A stretch of DNA of 6,933 nucleotides from Clostridiales bacterium (GTDB lineage Bacteria; Bacillota; Clostridia; Oscillospirales; Acutalibacteraceae). Position numbers and translations under genes: made by a program. The notes beneath the pieces were generated by a model, which searched no databases, was not told where the DNA came from, and saw only the letters and a program-made list of their open reading frames with translations. How positions within the stretch are numbered: the stretch's first letter is position 1; each line of letters begins with the position of its first letter. The stretch is taken from assembly GCA_021200075.1 (NCBI GenBank), contig JAJQGZ010000164.1, positions 1-6,933 of the forward strand, read 5' to 3'. Below, piece by piece: positions 1-6,254 of the stretch.

Positions 1-36
1 AATTATTATAATCCTAAAAACAGTTTGCTTTTTCAT
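1..36 (-). CDS. Start of an unidentified gene, cut by the window edge
   Basis: Only the first 12 codons are inside the window, reading MKKQTVFRIIII on the minus strand. The lysine-rich start followed by a hydrophobic run fits the beginning of a signal peptide or a first membrane segment, but that is all that can be said. The ATG at 36 overlaps the TGA (35 to 33) that ends the upstream frame, in the usual ATGA arrangement, and an AGGTGAT ribosome-binding sequence lies at about 40 to 46. The overlap suggests translational coupling with the upstream small membrane protein, and it is one reason to think that protein's frame originally ran all the way to base 33. No function can be assigned. Confidence 0.55.
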   Translation of the reverse strand, partial: MKKQTVFRIIII

Positions 37-344
37 ACTATCACCTGCCGAGCTTCGGAAATTTCAACATCATTATCTGACTGTGAGTTTTGAGTATCTT
101 CGGCTTCCTGCTGTGATGAATCGCCGTCGGGTTTTTCCGGCGGTTCTTCTCAGTCCGGGGAATTATTTTCACCGTTTTCCGAGCCTGAAGCATCCCCGGA
201 GGAAGCGTCGGGCGGCGCCATTTCCTGCGACTGAGAAACGGAATCCGTAGGATTGATATACTTGACATATATATAAAATCCCGCCGTTGCCGCAATCGCC
301 CCGATTAAAATGCCGATTATAAGCGTAAGCACTCTGTTCTTCAT
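33..344 (-). pseudogene. Small single-pass membrane protein with acidic tail, interrupted by in-frame TGA
   Basis: The frame starts at ATG 344, preceded by AAAGGA (359 to 354) at 9 nt spacing; an upstream in-frame ATG at 371 has no comparable site. Residues 1-4 (MKNR) are followed by a hydrophobic segment of about 22 residues (VLTLIIGILIGAIAATAGFY), then a Ser/Asp/Glu/Asn-rich tail, so an N-in anchor with a disordered extracytoplasmic tail is likely. After 64 residues a TGA (152 to 150) stops it. The same frame then stays open for 38 more codons with the same composition (EEPPEKPDGD and onward) and ends at TGA 35-33, overlapping the next ATG. This suggests a protein of about 103 residues split by one nonsense change or a sequence error; the 64-residue product alone could still be made. 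The family is not recognised. Confidence 0.55.
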
Positions 345-360
345 AAAAACAAATCCTTTC

Positions 361-399
361 ATAAAAAACAAAAACGGACTGTAGAAAATCCACAGTCCG
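361..399 (-). terminator. Intrinsic terminator after the pgi/P-loop genes, in the leader of the next gene
   Basis: A perfect 8-bp stem, CGGACTGT with ACAGTCCG, lies at 375-382 and 392-399 around a 9-nt loop. On the minus strand it is followed at once by TTTTTGTTTTTT (374 to 363). The T-tract is present only on the minus-strand exit side, so it acts leftward. It lies about 80 bp after the stop of the P-loop gene and ends only about 20 nt before the start codon of the small membrane protein gene. Confidence 0.85.
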
Positions 400-477
400 A
401 AATTTGAAAACTATATTACAGCCTGCATAACAACAATTAATGCTATAGGAATCCGCCGTTATGAAAACAAGCCAAAA
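400..477 (-). promoter_or_regulatory. Intergenic stretch with a weak candidate promoter for the small membrane gene
   Basis: This stretch lies between the P-loop gene stop and the terminator hairpin. A TAATAT sequence (418 to 413, minus strand) could be a -10 box, but 17 bp upstream there is only ATTAAT, a poor -35. If it is a promoter, its transcript would start near 406 and carry the terminator hairpin in its leader, as in attenuation. No known riboswitch or T-box motif was recognised. This is an inference and weakly supported. Confidence 0.25.
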
Positions 478-894
478 TTACTTTTCTTCGCAGTAATCAA
501 AAATCTCTACAGGTAAATCTTCTTTATCACAGCTTATTGTGAAATAGAAATTAACATCCGTAGCATCGGAAAGCTCGGAAAGCATTTCAAAAAACTGAAC
601 AAGCTTTTCATACTCTCTGCCGACAATTTTGAAAGTAGCATCCACGAGAACATCGGTAACATCATAATTGCCTGCGCAAATTCCAGCAAGGAAGCCGTAA
701 AAAGCCTTATGACCGTTAATCAAATAAGTCTCCGTCTCAAGAAGACGAGCCTTTGACGAAACATCGTATGTAAGCTTAGGCTCTTTCTCCACGCAAACAA
801 CATTGCCGTCGGAATTAAGAACGCACTCATTTACACATTCAATAAGCTTCTTCGTTTTACCCGAGCCTTTATTTCCAATAATAAGTTTAATCAT
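478..894 (-). CDS. Small P-loop nucleotide-binding protein of unknown function
   Basis: This is a 138-residue protein. Its N-terminus carries a textbook Walker A motif, GNKGSGKT, at residues 7-14, right after a first beta strand (MIKLII). A hydrophobic strand ending in aspartate (DVLVDATF, residues 81-88) is a candidate Walker B. There is no signal peptide or membrane segment, so it is probably cytoplasmic. The start at ATG 894 is chosen because GGAGG lies at 908 to 904 with 9 nt spacing and because a start here leaves only four residues before the P-loop strand; the longer frame back to 939 would overlap the pgi stop and lacks a site. It begins 38 bp after pgi and is probably cotranscribed with it, ending at the terminator near 375-399. 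It is too short for a PilT-type secretion ATPase. Nucleotide binding is likely; the role is unknown. Confidence 0.75.
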   Translation of the reverse strand: MIKLIIGNKGSGKTKKLIECVNECVLNSDGNVVCVEKEPKLTYDVSSKARLLETETYLINGHKAFYGFLAGICAGNYDVTDVLVDATFKIVGREYEKLVQFFEMLSELSDATDVNFYFTISCDKEDLPVEIFDYCEEK

Positions 895-932
895 TATTAT
901 ATTCCTCCAAGTTGATTTATTCCAACTACATA

Positions 933-2279
933 TTAACATATGCCGAGACGATTTTCAAGACTTTCTTTTTGCTTTTCATATCCCGGTTTGCCCAAAAGCG
1001 CAAACATATTCTTTTTATAGCTCTCAACTCCGGGCTGATCAAACGGATTAACACCAAGAATATAGCCTGAAAGAGCGCAGGTCTTTTCAAAGAAATAGAT
1101 AAGATAGCCGATTTCAGACGGAGTTATCGAGTCACATTCTATAACAAGATTGCCGACGCCGCCGTCCGTATGTGCAAGCAAAGTACCCTCTTTCGCCTTT
1201 TCGTTTACATAGGAAAGAGTTTTTCCGCTGAGGAAATTAAGTCCGTCTATATTACCGTCCTGCTCGGTTATTACATAATCCTTTTGAACATTATTGAATT
1301 TAAGCACGGTTTCAAACATAAGGTCTGCACCGCTTTCCTGAATAAACTGACCGACGGAATGAAGGTCGGTTGAGAAAATGCAGGAAACAGGGTAAAGACC
1401 CTTGCCGTTTTTGCCCTCGCTCTCGGCAAAAAGCTGCTTGAGCCATTCGTTAAACATCGCCATACAAGGCTCATATGAAACGAAACATTCAAGCTTCTTG
1501 CCCTTATTATAAAAGCAGTTGCGAACTGCGGCGTATTTAAGCGCCGGATTTTCCTCTATATTATCCGAGCAAAGCTCCTGCCTTGCCTTATCCGCTCCGA
1601 GCATAAGCGCATCAATATCAATACCTGCTGTCGCTATCGGCAAAAGACCCACTGCGGTGAGAACGGAATATCTGCCGCCGACATCATCGGGAACAACAAA
1701 AGTTTCGTACCCTTGAGAATCGGCAAGCTCCTTGAGCGTACCCTTTGCCCTGTCGGTTGTGGCAAAAATACGCTTTGCCGCCTCCTGCTTTGAATATTTC
1801 TTTTCAACAAGCTCCCTGAACACTCTGAAAGCCACGGCAGGCTCCATAGTGGTACCGCTCTTGCTGATTACATTAACGCAGATGTCCTTGCCATCGCAAA
1901 GAGCAACAACCTCGTTGAGAGCGGCGGGGCTGATTGAATTGCCGATAAAATAAATATCGGGAGTATCTTTTTTAATAATATTATAATTCGGCGAAGTAAG
2001 AGCTTCTATAACCGCCCTTGCACCGAGATACGAACCGCCGATACCGATAACAACAAGTGCGTCGGCATTTTCTTCAATATATTGCGCCGCTTTTTTTATC
2101 CGTGCAAATTCTTCTTTATCATAATTTTGCGGAAGGTCAAGCCAACCTAAAAAGTCATTGCCGGCTCCCGTTTTATTATGAAACATATCAAGCGCCTTAA
2201 CGGCGTGGGGTGCGATAGCCGTAATATCCTGTGCGGAAACTATATCCTGAGAATGTTGTGAAATGAATTTAACAGCCAA
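933..2279 (-). CDS. pgi: Glucose-6-phosphate isomerase
   Basis: Pgi interconverts glucose 6-phosphate and fructose 6-phosphate in the cytoplasm, in glycolysis and gluconeogenesis. The 448-residue length matches the short Firmicutes form of the family (about 450) rather than the 550-residue proteobacterial form. Phosphate-binding SIS-type segments are visible as IGIGGSYLG (78-86) and ISKSGTT (138-144). Family signatures are DDVGGRYSVLTAVG (198-211) and GYILGVNPFDQPGVESYKK (405-423), the latter containing the active-site lysine in ESYK. The glutamate of GQFIQESG (E315) fits the catalytic base. The ATG at 2279 is supported by GAGG (2291 to 2288) with 8 nt spacing, and a good promoter lies upstream. 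The frame is intact. The P-loop gene follows closely and probably shares the transcript. Confidence 0.97.
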   Translation of the reverse strand: MAVKFISQHSQDIVSAQDITAIAPHAVKALDMFHNKTGAGNDFLGWLDLPQNYDKEEFARIKKAAQYIEENADALVVIGIGGSYLGARAVIEALTSPNYNIIKKDTPDIYFIGNSISPAALNEVVALCDGKDICVNVISKSGTTMEPAVAFRVFRELVEKKYSKQEAAKRIFATTDRAKGTLKELADSQGYETFVVPDDVGGRYSVLTAVGLLPIATAGIDIDALMLGADKARQELCSDNIEENPALKYAAVRNCFYNKGKKLECFVSYEPCMAMFNEWLKQLFAESEGKNGKGLYPVSCIFSTDLHSVGQFIQESGADLMFETVLKFNNVQKDYVITEQDGNIDGLNFLSGKTLSYVNEKAKEGTLLAHTDGGVGNLVIECDSITPSEIGYLIYFFEKTCALSGYILGVNPFDQPGVESYKKNMFALLGKPGYEKQKESLENRLGIC

Positions 2280-2344
2280 AGCCGTCGCCTCGCTTTCCTT
2301 AAAAATAATAAAAAATAAATCCGAAATATAGATTTCAATGGAAT

Positions 2345-2373
2345 ATATTACACCATTTCAAGGCAATATTCAA
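2345..2373 (-). promoter_or_regulatory. Sigma-A-type promoter of pgi
   Basis: On the minus strand TTGAAT (2373 to 2368) is separated by exactly 17 bp from TAATAT (2350 to 2345). Each box differs from the consensus at few positions, and the region is AT-rich intergenic DNA. The transcript would start near 2338, leaving a leader of about 58 nt before the pgi ATG. No operator-like repeat was seen next to it. Confidence 0.65.
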
Positions 2374-2404
2374 CATTTTTTGTTTATTTTGCGTAATTTA
2401 TCGG

Positions 2405-2430
2405 TTAAAATTTCTCAAACGAAATTTTAA
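2405..2430 (-). other. AT-rich perfect inverted repeat after the dac gene
   Basis: TTAAAATTTC and GAAATTTTAA form a perfect 10-bp inverted repeat around a 6-nt loop, just 3 bp after the carboxypeptidase stop codon. The position fits a transcription terminator, but the stem has only one G-C pair and no continuous T-tract follows on the minus strand. It may be a weak terminator, an mRNA 3'-end hairpin, or chance in AT-rich DNA. Confidence 0.35.
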
Positions 2431-2433
2431 AAT

Positions 2434-3568
2434 TCACAGATTGCCGAGCAAAACGAAAAATATGTAGGAAAATGTTGCGGCGTCAATCGCAACGGGAGCG
2501 ACAAGAAGGAGAGAGACAAGCTTTTCCTCGCCGCACTTGACTGTAATTTCACCGAGAATATCACCCTCATAGACAGGAGCTGTAATCTCCTTTTTTATAT
2601 TATATTCGTATGTAAAATCCTCGGAGGACTTTTTGACGAGAATATAATCCGAACCGGAGGTGACAGGGATTATTGATTTCACCGTGCCGTTTTTGACCTT
2701 AACGCTTGTTATCTTGCTTTCATCAAGCGAAATTTGATTTATTTGATAAGTATTAAAGCCGTAATCTAAAAGCTGACAGGAAAGAGAAAATCTGTCCTCG
2801 CTTGTATCGGCACCCAAAACAACGCTGACAAGCGAAAGTCCGTCCCTTTCGGCGGTGGCGCAAAGGCAAAAGCCCGCATTAGATGTTGTTCCCGTTTTAA
2901 GCCCCGTTATTCCCTGATAAGTATTTACAAGCTTATTGGTATTGTTCAGCTCGGTTTCGCCGTCTCTGAGATAATCGAGCCACACGGTTGAATAGTTCGT
3001 CACCAAATCGTGCTTCATAACCTCGCAGGCGATAACAGCCAAATCATATGCGCAGGAATAATGATTGGTAACGCTGTCGTCAAGACCGGTACAATTTTCA
3101 AAATGAGTATTTGAAAGGCCGAGTTCTTTCACCCTATCATTCATCATATCGACAAATGCGCTGTCACTGCCTGCAATATATTCGCCCAAAAAGAGTACAG
3201 GCGTCGTTTGCGGAGGCGATTACAACCGCTTTGAGCAAATCATTTACGCTCATCTGCTCGCCGACCTCGAGCCAAATTTAAGAACCGCCCTTTGACACGG
3301 AATTTTCGCTTGCCGTAACGGTATCGTCAAGACCTATCCGACCCGAATCAATCGCTTTGGCAATAAGGAATATTGACATAATTTTTGTAACTGACGCAGG
3401 GAAAAGATGCTCGTAAGCATTATTTTCGCTGATAACCTCGCCGGTGTTCATACACATCAGAATACTTGACTTTGCACTGATTTCCTCCTCTTTATCCTTG
3501 GAATAAACAGTGCAGGGAAAAGACGAAAACAGCGACAAAGCCATAATGAATATAATAAATCTTTTCAT
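2434..3568 (-). pseudogene. dacF: D-alanyl-D-alanine carboxypeptidase (DacF/PBP5 type), broken by a stop codon and a frameshift
   Basis: The intact enzyme would be an extracytoplasmic penicillin-binding protein of about 377 residues that removes the terminal D-Ala from peptidoglycan stem peptides. The reading starts at ATG 3568 after GGGTGAT (3578 to 3572), with a signal peptide (FIIFIMALSLFSSFPC). All three active-site motifs are present: SVTK (59-62, catalytic Ser59), SAN (119-121) and KTG (about 224-226 after repair), followed by a PBP5-type C-terminal domain and a hydrophobic C-terminal segment. Two lesions break it. A TAA (3280 to 3278) replaces the residue between GGS and IWLEVGEQM, where the family usually has Gln. 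An extra base in a five-A run at 3188-3192 (T-run on the coding strand) shifts the frame within NDACTL|GEYIAG. The parts appear as separate open frames at 3568-3278 and 3189-2434. The symbol is by family resemblance. Confidence 0.85.
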
Positions 3569-3586
3569 ATCATCACCCAATAAAGT

Positions 3587-3615
3587 ATATTAAAGTAAAA
3601 TGTACCGTATGATAA
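3587..3615 (-). promoter_or_regulatory. Candidate promoter of the dac gene
   Basis: On the minus strand TTATCA (3615 to 3610) and TAATAT (3592 to 3587) stand 17 bp apart. The transcript would start near 3580, leaving a leader of only about 12 nt that still includes the GGGTGAT ribosome-binding site. The -35 box is a moderate match. The promoter overlaps the inverted repeat at 3600-3632. Confidence 0.35.
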
Positions 3616-3632
3616 GCTTTTACACGGTACAT
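3600..3632. promoter_or_regulatory. Inverted repeat between divergent dac and mtaB promoters
   Basis: ATGTACCGT (3600-3608) and ACGGTACAT (3624-3632) form a perfect 9-bp dyad with a 15-bp centre. It ends one base before the mtaB -35 box (3634-3639) and covers the spacer and -35 of the candidate dac promoter. That placement fits a dimeric repressor site or a DNA or RNA hairpin. No regulator gene is in the window and I do not recognise the motif. Confidence 0.5.
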
Positions 3633-3633
3633 C

Positions 3634-3662
3634 TTGTTTTAGACGACTTATTCTGTTATAAT
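3634..3662 (+). promoter_or_regulatory. Sigma-A-type promoter of mtaB
   Basis: TTGTTT (3634-3639) and a perfect TATAAT (3657-3662) are separated by 17 bp. Transcription would begin near 3669, giving a leader of about 45 nt before the mtaB ATG. Confidence 0.75.
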
Positions 3663-3714
3663 AACTGCCGAACAAGCATAATAAAATGTAAGACTGAAAC
3701 GGGAGGTACGGCAT

Positions 3715-5001
3715 ATGAAAGCTGCTTTTTACACACTCGGTTGCAAGGTGAACCAATACGAAAGCGAATATATGGCACAGCTTCTTAAAAATGCCGGATT
3801 TGAAACAGTGAGTCCGAACGAAGAAGCGGATTATTACATAATAAACTCCTGCACGGTGACCGCAACTGCAGACAAAAAAACGGCGCAGAGTGTGAGGAAA
3901 TTTAAACGCACGCACCCAAACTCGACCGTTATACTTACAGGGTGTATGCCACAGGCTTTTCCGCAAAAAGCAAAAGAGCTTTTTGAAGCGGACATAGTTA
4001 TATCCAACAAGGACAACGGCGAGATACTCTCTTTTATTAACGAATACAATGCCAAAAAGGAAAGAATAGTTTGCATAAACAGCCACAAAAACGGCGACAA
4101 ATTTGACAAATGCGAAATCAATCAATTTGCAGGACGGATAAGAGCCTTTATAAAAATAGAGGACGGCTGCAACAGATTTTGTAATTACTGCATTATACCG
4201 AAATCAAGGGGCAGAGTACGCTCAAAATCACCCGATGAGCTGAAAGCGGAAATTGAAGCCCTTGCAAAAAACGGTATTAAAGAAGCGGTGCTTGTGGGAA
4301 TAAATCTTTCGGCTTACGGAATGGGAGAGGATTTTGACATTGGAGATGCAGTTGAAATATGCGCAAACACACCCGGGATAGAAAGAGTACGGCTCGGCTC
4401 TCTTGAACCCGACCACATAACAAACAGCCTAATCGAACGGCTTGCAAAGGTGAAAAAGCTTTGCCCGCAGTTTCACCTCTCACTTCAAAGCGGAAGCGAT
4501 AAAATCCTCAAGGCAATGAACAGGCACTACACAGCCGAGGAATATAAAAGCATTTGCAAAAAACTGAGAAACACATTTGAAGATGCTTCGATAACCACGG
4601 ATGTTATGGTGGGATTTTGCGGTGAGAGCGAGGAAGATTTTAACGAAAGTGTGCAATTTGTAAAAGAAATTGCATTTGAAAAGGTACACATATTCCCCTA
4701 CAGCGAAAGAAGCGGTACAGCGGCTTCAAAAATCGGAGACGATATTCCGAAGCACGAAAAAGAACGCCGAACCGCAATCCTTGCTCGGGAGGCTGAAAAA
4801 ATCAGGAGTGAATATATGAACTCCCTAATCGGCTGTGAAAAGGAAGTCCTTTTTGAAGCAGTTGACGAGAACAATATTTACCGAGGATATACAAGGGGTT
4901 ATTTCCCTGTAAGAATGAAAAGCGACAAAGACCTTGTCGGCAAGGTTATGACGGTAAAAATCACAGGTTGTCAGGATTCGGAATTTTGCATAGCGGAATA
5001 A
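3715..5001 (+). CDS. mtaB: tRNA (t6A37) methylthiotransferase MtaB, radical SAM
   Basis: MtaB adds a methylthio group to N6-threonylcarbamoyladenosine at position 37 of ANN-decoding tRNAs, making ms2t6A, with SAM and two iron-sulfur clusters. The 428-residue length is typical. The N-terminal UPF0004 domain holds the three cysteines of the auxiliary cluster: C10 (TLGCKVNQYES), C46 (NSCTVTATAD) and C77 (LTGCMPQ). The radical SAM cluster motif CNRFCNYC gives C152, C156 and C159. HLSLQSGSDKILKAMNR (254-270) and TDVMVGFCGESEEDF (295-309) are conserved blocks of the MiaB/MtaB/RimO family. A TRAM RNA-binding domain follows at about 372-425. KVNQYES and the overall block pattern favour MtaB over MiaB or RimO. 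The ATG is set by GGGAGG (3701-3706) at 8 nt. It has its own promoter and ends inside the convergent neighbour. Confidence 0.93.
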   Translation: MKAAFYTLGCKVNQYESEYMAQLLKNAGFETVSPNEEADYYIINSCTVTATADKKTAQSVRKFKRTHPNSTVILTGCMPQAFPQKAKELFEADIVISNKDNGEILSFINEYNAKKERIVCINSHKNGDKFDKCEINQFAGRIRAFIKIEDGCNRFCNYCIIPKSRGRVRSKSPDELKAEIEALAKNGIKEAVLVGINLSAYGMGEDFDIGDAVEICANTPGIERVRLGSLEPDHITNSLIERLAKVKKLCPQFHLSLQSGSDKILKAMNRHYTAEEYKSICKKLRNTFEDASITTDVMVGFCGESEEDFNESVQFVKEIAFEKVHIFPYSERSGTAASKIGDDIPKHEKERRTAILAREAEKIRSEYMNSLIGCEKEVLFEAVDENNIYRGYTRGYFPVRMKSDKDLVGKVMTVKITGCQDSEFCIAE

Positions 5002-6161
5002 AGATTTTGCGTTTCGGCATCATCATCCTTTAAAGAGCTGTAGGAGAATATATAATATCCGCCTACCTCGTCAAGCTTTTGCAGATACTGCACCTGGTGG
5101 GAAATTATATTATTGTTATCGACAAATTCATTTTTGCCGAGCTGACCTGCGAACTCATCCTCTTTGCCCGATTTATAAAGCGGCAGGGCGACATATAAAT
5201 CGCATTTTGCGGTACTGCACCATTCCTTGACCGTTTTCATAAAAGGCTGATTTTCATTTTTAAGGCCGAAATAAATCTGCGGGCATATATAATCAACATA
5301 TCCGTCCTCACTGCACCATTTTTCAACATCGGCATAAAGAGAGGAATAATCATTATCCATATCCGAAGCGGGGCTTATACCGAATGTAATATCGGGATTT
5401 ATTTGTTTAACCGTTTTATACACGATTGAAACCATATTGCTGACATTGTCCCGCCGCCAATCCTGCAAGCTGCTTTCTCCGCCGTTTTCCTTATATTGCG
5501 AATACAAATCATCGTCTATCGAGGAATCCTTGACAGGGTAAAAATAATCGTCAAAGCAAATTGAATCGACATCATAATTCTCTGCGATTTCCTTTACTCC
5601 GTTTACTATAAGCCCGGTTACATCATCGCTTGACGGATTAAAATATATTCCGCTGTCGCACACAATTAAATTATCCGTACCTTTACACTGCAATGCGGTA
5701 TTATTGTCTGACAGGGCGGAAAAATCCGAGTCGCTGCTCACATGATAAGGATTAATCCACGCTTCCGCCGAAAGACTGTACTTGTGAGCATAGCGAACCA
5801 TTATTTCAAGCGGGTCGTATTCAAGCTCGCCGCCCTGAACACCGACACAGTATTTGCTCGTCGGGAAATATGAGGATTTATAAAACGCATCGGCGTACGG
5901 CCTTACCTGGACGGTTACACGGTTAAAGCCACTTTTGCCAAGCTCCTTAAAGATTTTTGATATACTCTTTTTAAACTCGCTTTCGCTTTTATCAACAAGG
6001 TATGACGACAGCTCATAATATGTAAACCAAACGGATTTTACATATTCCGGTTCGGCTTCTTCCCACTCCTCGGAATAGTCAATGCCGTTCATACTACAGG
6101 AACACAGGCTCGTCAAAGCGAGAAAAAGCGAGAGCAATACGCAAATAATTTTTTTATACAC
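4971..6161 (-). CDS. GHL10-type (DUF187) glycoside hydrolase-like lipoprotein
   Basis: This is a predicted secreted lipoprotein of 396 residues. A hydrophobic signal (IICVLLSLFLALTSLCSC) leads to a lipobox with Cys22 as the likely lipidated residue, so it would be anchored on the outer face of the membrane. The rest matches the GHL10/DUF187 TIM-barrel pattern: SVWFTYYEL, GFNRVTVQVRPYADAFY, SSYFPTS, the YDPLEIMVRYAHKY segment followed by AEAWINPYHV, DSICFDDYFYPV (about 200-210), FGISPASD, VDYICPQIYFG and VALPLY. A characterised member, E. coli DigH, cleaves denuded peptidoglycan glycan strands, so a cell-wall glycan substrate is plausible but inferred. The GTG at 6161 is preferred because AGGAAG lies at 6174 to 6169 with 7 nt spacing and a KK-hydrophobic signal follows at once; an upstream ATG at 6194 would add 11 residues and overlap the promoter. 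Its 3' end overlaps mtaB by 31 bp. Confidence 0.87.
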   Translation of the reverse strand: MYKKIICVLLSLFLALTSLCSCSMNGIDYSEEWEEAEPEYVKSVWFTYYELSSYLVDKSESEFKKSISKIFKELGKSGFNRVTVQVRPYADAFYKSSYFPTSKYCVGVQGGELEYDPLEIMVRYAHKYSLSAEAWINPYHVSSDSDFSALSDNNTALQCKGTDNLIVCDSGIYFNPSSDDVTGLIVNGVKEIAENYDVDSICFDDYFYPVKDSSIDDDLYSQYKENGGESSLQDWRRDNVSNMVSIVYKTVKQINPDITFGISPASDMDNDYSSLYADVEKWCSEDGYVDYICPQIYFGLKNENQPFMKTVKEWCSTAKCDLYVALPLYKSGKEDEFAGQLGKNEFVDNNNIISHQVQYLQKLDEVGGYYIFSYSSLKDDDAETQNLYSAMQNSES

Positions 6162-6190
6162 TTGAACACTTCCTGTTTTTATAGTAAAAT
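6162..6190 (+). promoter_or_regulatory. Candidate promoter of the zinc-ribbon/DUF1294 pair
   Basis: TTGAAC (6162-6167) and TAAAAT (6185-6190) are 17 bp apart on the plus strand. Transcription would start near 6197, leaving a leader of about 58 nt. The -10 box shares bases with the opposing -10 box of the lipoprotein gene. Confidence 0.5.
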
Positions 6191-6209
6191 ACAATTAACG
6201 GTATTACAA
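6181..6209 (-). promoter_or_regulatory. Candidate promoter of the GHL10 lipoprotein gene
   Basis: On the minus strand TTGTAA (6209 to 6204) and TACTAT (6186 to 6181) are 17 bp apart. The transcript would start close to 6174, at the edge of the AGGAAG ribosome-binding site, so the leader would be very short. It overlaps the plus-strand promoter. Confidence 0.45.
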
Positions 6210-6254
6210 AAAATATTTCCTGAATGTGTGCACGGAAAGGCTGTGAAAATCATT

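Noticed and set aside
150..152. Internal TGA read as selenocysteine or as a reassigned codon
   Set aside because: TGA ends several other genes here, so it is not reassigned. The site lies in a disordered acidic tail with no redox context, and no SECIS-like hairpin was evident just downstream.
478..894. P-loop protein called as a PilT-like twitching motility ATPase
   Set aside because: At 138 residues it lacks the conserved Asp and His boxes and the length of PilT/GspE ATPases; only the Walker A supports a nucleotide-binding call.
803..1051. Plus-strand open frame of 82 codons across the pgi/P-loop junction
   Set aside because: It is antisense to two supported genes, is Phe-rich, and has no ribosome-binding sequence or promoter of its own.
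2405..2430. Clear intrinsic terminator call for the dac gene
   Set aside because: The stem is perfect but almost wholly A-T and lacks a continuous T-tract, so it is listed only as an inverted repeat of uncertain role.
2434..3189. The downstream dac fragment as an independent gene starting at TTG 3189
   Set aside because: It lacks the catalytic SxxK serine and a signal peptide, starts in the middle of a conserved domain block, and joins perfectly to the upstream frame once one base is removed.
3565..4125. Minus-strand open frame of 186 codons antisense to the mtaB N-terminus
   Set aside because: It is the shadow of a convincing mtaB, has a Phe/Val/Tyr-rich composition typical of antisense frames, has no good ribosome-binding site, and also overlaps the divergent promoter region.
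6162..6254. N-terminal extension of the zinc-ribbon protein by 31 residues
   Set aside because: The extension would be coded by promoter DNA shared with the opposite gene, has no ribosome-binding site, and reads as non-domain sequence.
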